This document shows positions 23,332 through 31,459 of a stretch of 64,000 bases of DNA, one piece after another (the first letter of the stretch is position 1; every line of letters starts with the position of its first letter). The stretch comes from Deltaproteobacteria bacterium. Its GTDB lineage: Bacteria; UBA10199; DSSB01; JACPFA01. The stretch covers positions 62,001 through 126,000 of the forward strand of contig JACPFA010000042.1 in assembly GCA_016183235.1 (NCBI GenBank), read 5' to 3'. The translations under genes were made by a program, and so were the position numbers. The notes under the pieces were generated by a model, which had not been told where the DNA came from, did no database searches, and was given only the letters and a program-made list of their open reading frames with translations.

Positions 23332-24528
23332 ATGAGACTATTATCGACTATTTTCTTAATCTTTTTCACTCTTTTTTTCTCTTTATTTGTAGAGGCCCGT
23401 TTTCTCATTCGCCCTTCTGATCAAGCCGTATTTCATAATAACCGAGGGGTTACTTACTTAAATCAGGGTGATATTGAAAACGCCCTCTTCGAATTTAAGA
23501 TGGCGGTTCAATTAGCACCCGAATATGCAGAAGGCTACAACAACTTAGGCCTAACGTACAAATTTAAAGAACAATACGACCTCGCCATTGACGCGTTGCG
23601 TAAGGCGATTCAATACAATAAAGATTATGCGGCGGCTTACACCCACCTAGGTACCATCTACTATACACTCGGGAAATATGACGACGCAATCTCACAATTT
23701 CATCGGGCCATCAAGGCCAATAAAAAGTATGGCGATGCCTACTATAACTTGGGTTTAACCTACAAAACTCTTGCCATCAAAAATCGTCGTAACACAACCT
23801 ATACCGATGCCCTTAATGCCTTCCGTAATGCCCTGGCCGCCTCCCCCAATCACTACTTAGCCAACATTGAAATGGGAAACATCTATCGTCAACTCGACAA
23901 AAACGAAGAAGCCATTATGCATTACAAAGCAGCCTTAGAGGTGCAACCCTCTTCGCCCGAGGGTTGGAAAAATCTTGGGGTATTGTATTTACAAAAGGGC
24001 GATGTTTCTAAGGCTCAATTTGCTTTTAACAAGGCCTTAGAGGCAGACCCTGATTCTGCCGAGGCCCACGCAGGGCTTGCCACCTATTATTTAAAAACCA
24101 ACAATTTAACCTTGGCACGTCAAGAGTTGGATATTGCCCAGCGGCTCGACCCCAACCACGAGCTGGTGCGCTTTGATAAGGCCTATTTAGATTTACTCAC
24201 CGGTAATTATTCCCAGGCCGTCCAAGGCTTTGAAGGAGTGGTGAGTAAAAACCCTATTTATGTAGATGCCCTTTACAACCTTGCCTATGCCCATGGGCAA
24301 TTGGGGCACTACCCCCAAGCTGTGCAATATTACGAAAAGACCTTGCAACTTAAACCAGGGTTTGCCCCTGCCCTGCTCAACTTAGGTATGCTTAAACTAC
24401 AGCATGGCGACAAGAAATCGGGCCTTTCGTTACTTTGTCAATTTCTAAAAAAAGTTCCCCCTGAGTTGGCGCACACAGAAAATACGGTGCGCAACACTAT
24501 CACTCAAAACAATGGGAAATGTAATTAA
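23332..24528 (+). CDS. Exported TPR-repeat protein
   Basis: 398 residues: a strongly hydrophobic signal peptide or anchor (LLSTIFLIFFTLFFSLFVEA) followed by about nine or ten TPR units running to residue 375 (for example AYTHLGTIYYTLGKYDDAIS). It is probably periplasmic or outer-membrane attached, serving as a protein-binding scaffold. It is divergent from the FHA-PEGA protein and overlaps the next FHA gene by 17 bp, so it forms an operon with it. PilF/PilW-like pilotins share this architecture, but the repeat number is larger here. Confidence 0.85.
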   Translation: MRLLSTIFLIFFTLFFSLFVEARFLIRPSDQAVFHNNRGVTYLNQGDIENALFEFKMAVQLAPEYAEGYNNLGLTYKFKEQYDLAIDALRKAIQYNKDYAAAYTHLGTIYYTLGKYDDAISQFHRAIKANKKYGDAYYNLGLTYKTLAIKNRRNTTYTDALNAFRNALAASPNHYLANIEMGNIYRQLDKNEEAIMHYKAALEVQPSSPEGWKNLGVLYLQKGDVSKAQFAFNKALEADPDSAEAHAGLATYYLKTNNLTLARQELDIAQRLDPNHELVRFDKAYLDLLTGNYSQAVQGFEGVVSKNPIYVDALYNLAYAHGQLGHYPQAVQYYEKTLQLKPGFAPALLNLGMLKLQHGDKKSGLSLLCQFLKKVPPELAHTENTVRNTITQNNGKCN

Positions 24529-25546
24529 CGTGCCCAAACTGACCGTTAAAAATTTAAAAACCGACGAAGAACAGAGTCTCAACCTCCCGCAAGATGTGAT
24601 CACACTGGGCCGGGTGAACACCTGCGATATTGAACTGCCCAACAAGGCCATCTCACGCCGCCATGCCGAATTGGTGCGCGAAGGCGATGAATTTTATTTA
24701 GTCGACCTCAAAAGCGGCAATGGCACTCTTTTAGGCGGTAAAAAAATCAAACCTAAAGAAAAACATTTGTTGCGCAACAATGATCTTATTCAAATTGAAG
24801 ATTATCAAATCACCTTTCACTATCTCGATGAAAATTTGGATGCACCCGTCGAAGAAGACACCGACACCGACATTATCGAAATTAAAATGATCAAAAAAGT
24901 TTTAAAGGCCTTAGAAAATGAAAGTGCGCCCAGTTTAGAGGTGCTTAATGGCGTAAGCATTGGCAAAAAAATTCTCTTTCAAGATGAACAAGAAGAAATT
25001 GTGATTGGCCGCGAAAAAGAATGCGAATTGTTTATCGATGATGGCACGGTGAGTCGTCAACACGCCAAACTGGTAAAAAAATGGGGCGGCATTGTTTTAA
25101 CCGACTTGGGTTCAAAAAATGGCACTTATGTTAACCACGAAAAAATTAGTGAAAAGGTATTGCGCGACGGCGACAAGGTCATGTTTGGCACCATAAAGTG
25201 TCTTTATCGCAACCCTGGCGATGTTAATATTGATGCTATTAGCAAAGAAATTTCCCGCAAAAAACGCGAGGCCGCTTTAAAAGAAGCTGAGATGCTCGCC
25301 GAAAAAAAGGCGGAGGAAGAACGCCACCTCAAAGAGGCCCAAGACAAAGAACTCAAAGAAAAAGAAGAAGCCGTCAAACAAACTGAAGTTCCGCCACCCG
25401 TGCAAACTCCACCCACCGAAACTCCACCGGCCATTACCAACGATCAAGAAAAACCTAAATTATCCAATTTTGAAAAAGCCCTTATTGCCGTTGCAGTCCT
25501 CATCGGCACCTTCGGCGCCCTCTTGCTGTTGTATTTGGTGTTTTAG
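24512..25546 (+). CDS. Double-FHA protein with C-terminal membrane anchor
   Basis: 344 residues with two FHA domains (about 8-105: LGRVNTCDIEL, SRRHAEL, SGNGTLL; about 145-235: IGREKECELFI, SRQHAKL, GSKNGTYV). A Glu/Lys-rich coiled coil (about 245-290), a Pro/Thr linker, and a tail anchor (LIAVAVLIGTFGALLLLYLV) follow. The FHA domains face the cytoplasm and would bind phosphothreonine partners at the inner membrane. The start overlaps the TPR gene; a downstream GTG (VPKLTVKN) would remove most of that overlap. A partner of the FHA-PEGA protein is likely. Confidence 0.88.
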   Translation: MGNVINVPKLTVKNLKTDEEQSLNLPQDVITLGRVNTCDIELPNKAISRRHAELVREGDEFYLVDLKSGNGTLLGGKKIKPKEKHLLRNNDLIQIEDYQITFHYLDENLDAPVEEDTDTDIIEIKMIKKVLKALENESAPSLEVLNGVSIGKKILFQDEQEEIVIGREKECELFIDDGTVSRQHAKLVKKWGGIVLTDLGSKNGTYVNHEKISEKVLRDGDKVMFGTIKCLYRNPGDVNIDAISKEISRKKREAALKEAEMLAEKKAEEERHLKEAQDKELKEKEEAVKQTEVPPPVQTPPTETPPAITNDQEKPKLSNFEKALIAVAVLIGTFGALLLLYLVF

Positions 25547-25670
25547 TTCTCAAAATGATAAATATTATCAAATTGATTCTCTTTTTATTCTATTTGGCAA
25601 TGAAATATTCTACAAAATAACCTATAATTTATAATAATTTCAAATAGTTAAATGAGCATTTCAAAATAAA

Positions 25671-26375
25671 TTGCTTCTGGCACTTAAGTTGCTTGTTTCA
25701 ATATTTGTGTCTCTTGCATTTAAAGTTGTTTTGCCACTCGTAATCCTTTTGTGGAATGGGGTGGTTTTTGCCCAAATTGCCCCACCTCCTCCCGGGGTTC
25801 CACCCTCTGGTTCTCCACCTCAGATCGCAGGCCCTTCACCCATTACCAAAGGCAAAGCTCCAACAAATGTTTCTCCCATGACCTCTAAAGAAACTCTGCC
25901 CAAGATTGGCTGGGTGAGTTTTCAAGAACCATCCGAATTTCTTATTCACATCGATTTTTCAAAAAAATTTGCGCCTGCCCCCAAGTCTATCTTGAACTCA
26001 AGACAGAAAAAGAAATCTTTGACCCCACCAAAATTTAACGCCTCCCGGCTCGAAATCAAATTTCGACAGCATGGTTTTAGGGCATGGAATGAAAAGGAAT
26101 TACCACTCCCCGCTACTATTCGATCACATCCCCAGTTTCTCGAACTCAAACCTAAACTTGGTAAAATTTTTCTATTTAGAACCATCGACAACACTGCCTA
26201 TGGGATCATCTATCTTACCCGTAATCAAAGAGATGTAAAATGCATCACCCTTTCCCCTATAGAGATCATCGTCGAAAAAAATAAATTCAAAGTCTCGGCT
26301 CCGGTTCCTCAGTCTAGCATTTGTGAGATGACAGAAGATATCATGACTCAATCCAAAACCATGAGGAAGCCATGA
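25671..26375 (+). CDS. Exported protein of unknown function, Pro-rich N-terminus
   Basis: Up to 234 residues. The N-terminus is hydrophobic and signal-like (ending FAQIAPPPPG), followed by a Pro-rich segment and a globular beta-rich domain with two Cys (CITLSP, SICEMTED). The start is uncertain: the open frame uses TTG, and no ATG lies at a suitable place, so a GTG or TTG must be used. It overlaps the giant lipoprotein gene by 4 bp (ATGA), so the two are co-translated and probably function together. The 125-bp upstream gap is AT-rich with no clear promoter. Confidence 0.65.
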   Translation: MLLALKLLVSIFVSLAFKVVLPLVILLWNGVVFAQIAPPPPGVPPSGSPPQIAGPSPITKGKAPTNVSPMTSKETLPKIGWVSFQEPSEFLIHIDFSKKFAPAPKSILNSRQKKKSLTPPKFNASRLEIKFRQHGFRAWNEKELPLPATIRSHPQFLELKPKLGKIFLFRTIDNTAYGIIYLTRNQRDVKCITLSPIEIIVEKNKFKVSAPVPQSSICEMTEDIMTQSKTMRKP

Positions 26376-29300
26376 GGACTATTTTATCTCTCATGCTCCT
26401 TTGTTTTGTAATGGCATGCTTCGGTTGCGAGGACAGAAGGAATATAGAAGAGCAAGAACGAAGGATAGGGATTAGTGGAAATGAGGATGATTTGCTTTGC
26501 CCAAATGCTCCGAACAGCATGGAAGACCTCCGCCCCCAATATTATGATTCAACTCCCTACCGTTGGTTGGCCTTTAAGTTGGGGCGTATTGATGTAGATT
26601 TTGTCCCTATTCCCCAAGATCCTCATGCCTACCCTTCCTTTTTATGTGGATGTGATGAAGGGAATAACCACAAGTTGCTTATGTATCCGGAAAATAAAAT
26701 TGCCATCAAAGAAAAGTTTTATGAATGTAGAGACATGGACGCACGTTGTGATGAAGAACCGGAAGAAGGAATTGAGACGGGCTATATTTCGACGTCTTAT
26801 GAAAACACAGGAGATCTTCATCTGGCCATTGATTACAATCAGCCCCACGTTGTGGATACAATACTCAATGGTCAATGTAGCTCAGGAGCGGCACCTGGCA
26901 CTTGTGAAGTGCGTGAGGGTTGTGCTGCCCCACTTGAACCTTCTCCCCCATGGTTAGCAACACAATTTGCAGACTCCAATCAAGATGGATTAATTACTAC
27001 TAACTTTGGTGGTTTGTGTCGTGCTCGTGTGGTCAAAACCGTCGAAATCTACGAGGGATACGAAGAATATGGCCTCTCGGCAGAAGACCTCCAACGTAGG
27101 ATGGCCGATTGCTTGTCACAGGAAATAATCTACCAAGCGGGACTTGATTTGGGCAATCTTGAACACCCTGAACTTGCGATCAACCCAGGGGATCCTTGGC
27201 CAGAAGTGACTGAATGTGCCAAGCAGGTGATTCGAAATGTTTTGGCACAATGGACACAAGCAGATTCTGATGGAGATCGAGTTTGCAATAACGTTGATTT
27301 CTGTGACCAAACTCCTGATTTTGACGATTACCGTAATTACGATGATTTAGAAGCAAGTGATGGGGATAGAGATTTTGTAGGGCCGGCCTGTGATAATTGC
27401 CTTGAAGAATTTAATCCTAATCAAGAAGATAGCGACCATGACAATATCGGAGATGTTTGTGATTTGTGCCCTGGTTTAAGCCCCATCAATGACGCTTTGC
27501 ATGTCTTCCTTGATTCTCAACAGTTTGCAAATACCCAAACTACTGACCGCGATGGAGATAACATTGGGGATGCTTGTGATTTATTTCCCGCTGACCAACA
27601 TAACGATTGCGATGGGGATGGATTGCCAGCTGTAGCCGTTTCGGGAGGGGGAGAAATCCCAGATCGTTTTCCTTTTGATTATGACAACGATACAGATGGC
27701 GATGAAATTCAGGATTGTACGGCTGGAACCAGGTGCTTTACTGAACATATTATCCAAAATCCTTCTCACACTTGTGACAGCTGCCCCAATGCCTCCAATA
27801 GCGGACAGGACAATGATCACGATGGTATCGACAATGCCTGTGACCCGGACCTAGACGGCGATGGGATTAATGACAAGCCGCCCTACAACCGCCCCGACGG
27901 TCGCCGCGACAATTGCCCCGAAGTTTCCAATCGAAACCAGCGGGATACTGACAGCGATGGCGAAGGGGATGCCTGTGACGACCGAGATTATGATACAGTC
28001 GTCGATATTTCGGACAACTGCCCTGACCACCCTAACCGTTTTCAGAATGATCAAGATGGAGATGATCAAGGGGATGTGTGTGACTCATGCCCCCGAACTC
28101 ACGCCTCGAACGATCGAGATAATGATTGTATAGCCAACAACCAAGACCATTGCCCTAATCATCCAGATGAAACTAACTCTGATGCCGATGAGGATGGAAA
28201 GGGGGATGTGTGTGACAATTGCCCTGATAATAATAACCCCAATCAAGAAGACAATAATCACGACGGAATAGGCGATGCTTGCCAGGCCTTGTTGGCACCA
28301 CCGCTAACGGTGTCTTTTGCCCAGGAACCTCGCTATATTTCCCAAAATCAGCTCAATGGAAATGGCACGATAGAGGTGGGTCGTGTTTTGATTTCAGGAG
28401 CAACTCCTGGCCAACGCATGCGCTTGAATTTTGCCATCCATTCTAATGGAAGACGAATCTACGAAGGGGTTGTACCCGCGGTGTTTGGAGGAAATGTTTC
28501 TATTCCTTGGCGTGGGTTGGTTAATGAATCGCCAGCTCCCGCCGGGGCCTATCAAGTGGTTTCAACCCTAACCGTGTTAAATCAAGCAGGCGATGACAAA
28601 GAACTTGCTCCGATTAGCCATGATTTTACGGTTTTTAAAATTACCTTTACTCAACCACAAAACGCTGCAGGTTCACCTCTCAACGCGCTTTCTATGTATG
28701 TCAATAATGATAATGATGACCTTGCTCAGGGCGACCATCAACCCGACTGGATGCAAGAAGGGCGTGCATTGAATGACAATGATCTGGCTGAATTAAGAGT
28801 ATCTGTCGAACCTAATATTCCAAATGCTTCGGTTAGCCTTGAAGCTGTTAATTATAGGCAAAATCCTAATCCCCCCCATGTTAATTTTAAAGCATGGAAA
28901 TTTTCCGGAGGCGGGGTTTTAGAAGAAATACCCTTTGGTCTTAACCGTAACTATTCTTTGCCTATGCCTGTTCATCTCGAGGGGATCCAGGCCATTACCT
29001 CCCCCCAACAAGCCCAATCGCCTATTAAACTAATAGCGACTCTCTGTTTGCGCACGCCTGCAGGCGGATGCACGCCTCTCGCTTCAGCTCATCAGGAATT
29101 ATCCATAAACTTGATTCAAGTTGATGTGGTAAAAGATAGAGACAATAATACACCAACGGTTTGTGATCCTGATTATCGCAATGGACCCATTGAAAGGATT
29201 GATGAGACTAACCCACCCGTAGATTTTCTTCATATTGCACTTTGGAGTTCGGCCTATGATGAAGAGAATAATGTATACAACTCGCTCATCTTTAACCCAA

Positions 29301-30769
29301 CCTGTGATTTTATCACACGAGATCCAGATCGATTTTATCTTCGGGTCATTAATCCCCGGGCCAATTTAAATGAACAAGTCAACATAATCAGTTTCGCGCG
29401 AAATGTGGCCAAGATTGGAACTGTTCACGATTCAGATGGATCTATTTTTGATAATCTTACACCATTAACTCTGGTGGAAACAGGCCCCAACACCGGGATT
29501 TTCCTCTCCAAGCCCCAAATGCTCACTACCTATGATCTTGATTATTTGATCCACGACAGGGATTTTAGTCCATACGTCATGTGGGAGGAGGACCTACAAT
29601 TATGCGCCACCACTTACCGATGTAACGATGACAATTTTAAAGCCCACGATGCTTTTGCAAATCGTGTTGTTGACGACGCTCCAAACGATAGAACCCACCA
29701 AGCTTCAATTGAGGATTCCTTGCAGTTCGTTTATCAACAAGATAGCCCTCCGCTTCCGCCTTTGGCCCTCACGGTTCCTGTTTGCCAGCGTACCCCCTCT
29801 GACGAACGGCGAGAACTTCATATGAGAGTCTTTGTCTTTAATGAACCTTTTATCGATAGTGGCATTATAACACGAAGCCCCAATGGGCAATCCGTACGCA
29901 TAGGTGAAGGCGATGGCCAATTTACTTTTGTAGACCGCGACAATAGCAGGCATTGCAATTGCCCCGATGACATTATCGTCAATGGAATCTGCGACGTAGA
30001 AGAAGAGGAATGCGAGCCCTTTGAAAATGTCTATAATGACCTTCCCATTGGTCAAGGTGGCTTTGTTCAACCCGATCCTATTACCCTTCAAAGAGAAGGA
30101 ATTCGCGGTCCCATTCTGCCAGAGGTTTATGTGCATGAAATGGTTCGTCGCGCCGACCGATTGTGGCAGCAAGCCTGTATTAGTGTTTTTATGGATGAAC
30201 TCTATTTTATTGATGCACCGAAAATAGACGGCGTTGATTTCTTTGCCTATCGTCAATTGCTCGAACTTCAAGACGTTAATCGGCTCTTGGAGCACTTCTC
30301 AGATGGCTCCACAAACATCTTGGATCTTTTTATCTTCCCTCGACGTGGCAACGGTTTTTCTGGTAGGGCGCATTTTGCCAGTGGTTTTGCCACCCATGGG
30401 CGGATCCCTGGGCGTTCCAGTGAATTCAGCACGATACTTGTTGGGGTTACAGAATTCAATGGGGGAGTCCTCGCCCATGAAATTGGGCATGTCTTAGAAA
30501 ACTATCTTCATGTGGCACTGGTGGACCAGTGTGATCCAGGAACCATCGGCTGCCCACAGAGTAACGACTCCTACTTTTATCCTAAAGGATTTGCAAGGGA
30601 CAGTCGATATGTCAATGATGCTAGACGGCTTCCCCCTTCGGTGGTGGAAAGAGCACGCAAGAGACGCCACGAACACAACCTCATGGAACATGGCAACCGT
30701 TTACTATGTCTCTATGACCCCAACCGACGCAACAATCGTCAGTGTCTTCCCCCGCCCGAAGAACCTTAG
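26372..30769 (+). CDS. Giant lipoprotein with thrombospondin type-3 repeats and HEIGH metalloprotease-like motif
   Basis: 1465 residues. A lipoprotein-type signal is followed by Cys at about 16 and 19 (VMACFGCED). Residues of about 295-635 contain many thrombospondin type-3 calcium repeats (units such as DSDHDNIGDVCDLC and DNDHDGIDNACDPD). Next come beta-rich modules, one with a FlgD-like Ig pattern (PWRGLVNESPAPAGAYQVVS). Near residue 1367, AHEIGHVLENYLH gives HEXXH of zincin proteases; the third ligand spacing of metzincins is not met. The protein should be outer-membrane or surface exposed, Ca-stabilised, and possibly proteolytic. It is Cys-rich, in keeping with export. It ends 1 bp from a convergent gene. 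Confidence 0.85.
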   Translation: MRTILSLMLLCFVMACFGCEDRRNIEEQERRIGISGNEDDLLCPNAPNSMEDLRPQYYDSTPYRWLAFKLGRIDVDFVPIPQDPHAYPSFLCGCDEGNNHKLLMYPENKIAIKEKFYECRDMDARCDEEPEEGIETGYISTSYENTGDLHLAIDYNQPHVVDTILNGQCSSGAAPGTCEVREGCAAPLEPSPPWLATQFADSNQDGLITTNFGGLCRARVVKTVEIYEGYEEYGLSAEDLQRRMADCLSQEIIYQAGLDLGNLEHPELAINPGDPWPEVTECAKQVIRNVLAQWTQADSDGDRVCNNVDFCDQTPDFDDYRNYDDLEASDGDRDFVGPACDNCLEEFNPNQEDSDHDNIGDVCDLCPGLSPINDALHVFLDSQQFANTQTTDRDGDNIGDACDLFPADQHNDCDGDGLPAVAVSGGGEIPDRFPFDYDNDTDGDEIQDCTAGTRCFTEHIIQNPSHTCDSCPNASNSGQDNDHDGIDNACDPDLDGDGINDKPPYNRPDGRRDNCPEVSNRNQRDTDSDGEGDACDDRDYDTVVDISDNCPDHPNRFQNDQDGDDQGDVCDSCPRTHASNDRDNDCIANNQDHCPNHPDETNSDADEDGKGDVCDNCPDNNNPNQEDNNHDGIGDACQALLAPPLTVSFAQEPRYISQNQLNGNGTIEVGRVLISGATPGQRMRLNFAIHSNGRRIYEGVVPAVFGGNVSIPWRGLVNESPAPAGAYQVVSTLTVLNQAGDDKELAPISHDFTVFKITFTQPQNAAGSPLNALSMYVNNDNDDLAQGDHQPDWMQEGRALNDNDLAELRVSVEPNIPNASVSLEAVNYRQNPNPPHVNFKAWKFSGGGVLEEIPFGLNRNYSLPMPVHLEGIQAITSPQQAQSPIKLIATLCLRTPAGGCTPLASAHQELSINLIQVDVVKDRDNNTPTVCDPDYRNGPIERIDETNPPVDFLHIALWSSAYDEENNVYNSLIFNPTCDFITRDPDRFYLRVINPRANLNEQVNIISFARNVAKIGTVHDSDGSIFDNLTPLTLVETGPNTGIFLSKPQMLTTYDLDYLIHDRDFSPYVMWEEDLQLCATTYRCNDDNFKAHDAFANRVVDDAPNDRTHQASIEDSLQFVYQQDSPPLPPLALTVPVCQRTPSDERRELHMRVFVFNEPFIDSGIITRSPNGQSVRIGEGDGQFTFVDRDNSRHCNCPDDIIVNGICDVEEEECEPFENVYNDLPIGQGGFVQPDPITLQREGIRGPILPEVYVHEMVRRADRLWQQACISVFMDELYFIDAPKIDGVDFFAYRQLLELQDVNRLLEHFSDGSTNILDLFIFPRRGNGFSGRAHFASGFATHGRIPGRSSEFSTILVGVTEFNGGVLAHEIGHVLENYLHVALVDQCDPGTIGCPQSNDSYFYPKGFARDSRYVNDARRLPPSVVERARKRRHEHNLMEHGNRLLCLYDPNRRNNRQCLPPPEEP

Positions 30770-30770
30770 A

Positions 30771-31241
30771 TTATTTATTAGTAGGAACAGTAGCACAAAG
30801 TGCCGCGCTAATTGTTAAAGGATCGGCCCCCCCTTTTACTAAGTTCACAATCTTTTGGGGTGAACATCCCCCTTCAATCAGAGAGGCTATTACTTCAATA
30901 GGATTCTGATTGGAAGTTATGCGGGAAATAAGTTTTTCGATAACTAAAGATTTAAAATCACCCCACACGGCTAAGGCTAGACTATGAGCGTGTTCTCTCT
31001 CTGTTTGACCAAGCCATTGATTATTCCCATCATCAGCCACTTGCACTGCCCATCCGCTGATCACCTCGTTCAATTTTTTAAGCCCCCGCTCGACAGCAGA
31101 TCGGCATTTTTCAGGGTTCGAAAGTTGTTTGCAAGATAGAGGCTGACTAGCATCGTCCAATACTAATTCATTATAACGACTCAACTCTCCAAGCACTCTT
31201 CGTTTTTCGCTCGCAGCCGAGACTTCAGTTGGTCCAGACAT
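30771..31241 (-). CDS. Unknown soluble protein with FliA-like promoter motif
   Basis: 156 residues, no signal peptide, mainly helical, with three or four Cys (LSCKQLSNPEKCRSA, EGGCSPQ, AALCATV). The C-terminus has a short repeated pattern (LIEGGCSPQKIVNLVKGGAD). No family is recognised. It is convergent with the TSP3 lipoprotein gene. A GCAACC-N15-CGATAA motif lies 14 bp upstream, similar to those of the T3SS substrate-like genes, so it may be a co-regulated secreted protein or chaperone. Confidence 0.6.
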   Translation of the reverse strand: MSGPTEVSAASEKRRVLGELSRYNELVLDDASQPLSCKQLSNPEKCRSAVERGLKKLNEVISGWAVQVADDGNNQWLGQTEREHAHSLALAVWGDFKSLVIEKLISRITSNQNPIEVIASLIEGGCSPQKIVNLVKGGADPLTISAALCATVPTNK

Positions 31242-31254
31242 AAAAGTAAGAACA

Positions 31255-31281
31255 TTATCGGAAGAAAACCCAATCGGTTGC
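31255..31281 (-). promoter_or_regulatory. Promoter-like motif, copy D (15-bp spacing)
   Basis: Minus strand GCAACC, 15 bp, CGATAA (TTATCG at 31255-31260). The spacing is two shorter than in copies A-C but identical to copy E at 55015. Confidence 0.35.
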
Positions 31282-31305
31282 TATATCTGATAATAGTTGG
31301 GTAAA

Positions 31306-31384
31306 GTCTTGCCGAAGCCGGAAGAGGCTACCCGAAACCACAATGCTTAAGGTTGAGGGAGCCTTAAGCCGGATTCGGCAAGAC
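31306..31384. repeat. Hairpin with GGCTACCCGAAACC core, copy 2
   Basis: Private arms GTCTTGCCGAAGCC and GGATTCGGCAAGAC around a core nearly identical to that at 6463-6554. The right flank (GACGTGACTCGATTTGCAG) matches the flank of the hairpin at 2384-2587. Confidence 0.75.
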
Positions 31385-31404
31385 GTGACTCGATTTGCAG
31401 ATGA

Positions 31405-31451
31405 AATGGAAGATTGCCACGCTCGCAAACGGTGCTCGCTCGCAATGACAT
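31405..31451. repeat. Partial REP-like repeat
   Basis: GATTGCCACGCTCGCAAACG...GCTCGCAATGACA, the same half-element as at 2625 and 40714. It lies between the hairpin and the sctV 3' end. Confidence 0.7.
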
Positions 31452-31459
31452 CTCACTTA

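Noticed and set aside
30480-30510. HEIGH motif as a classic metzincin protease
   Set aside because: The metzincin pattern needs a Gly and a third His at set positions; here the next His is one residue too far and the Gly is Glu.
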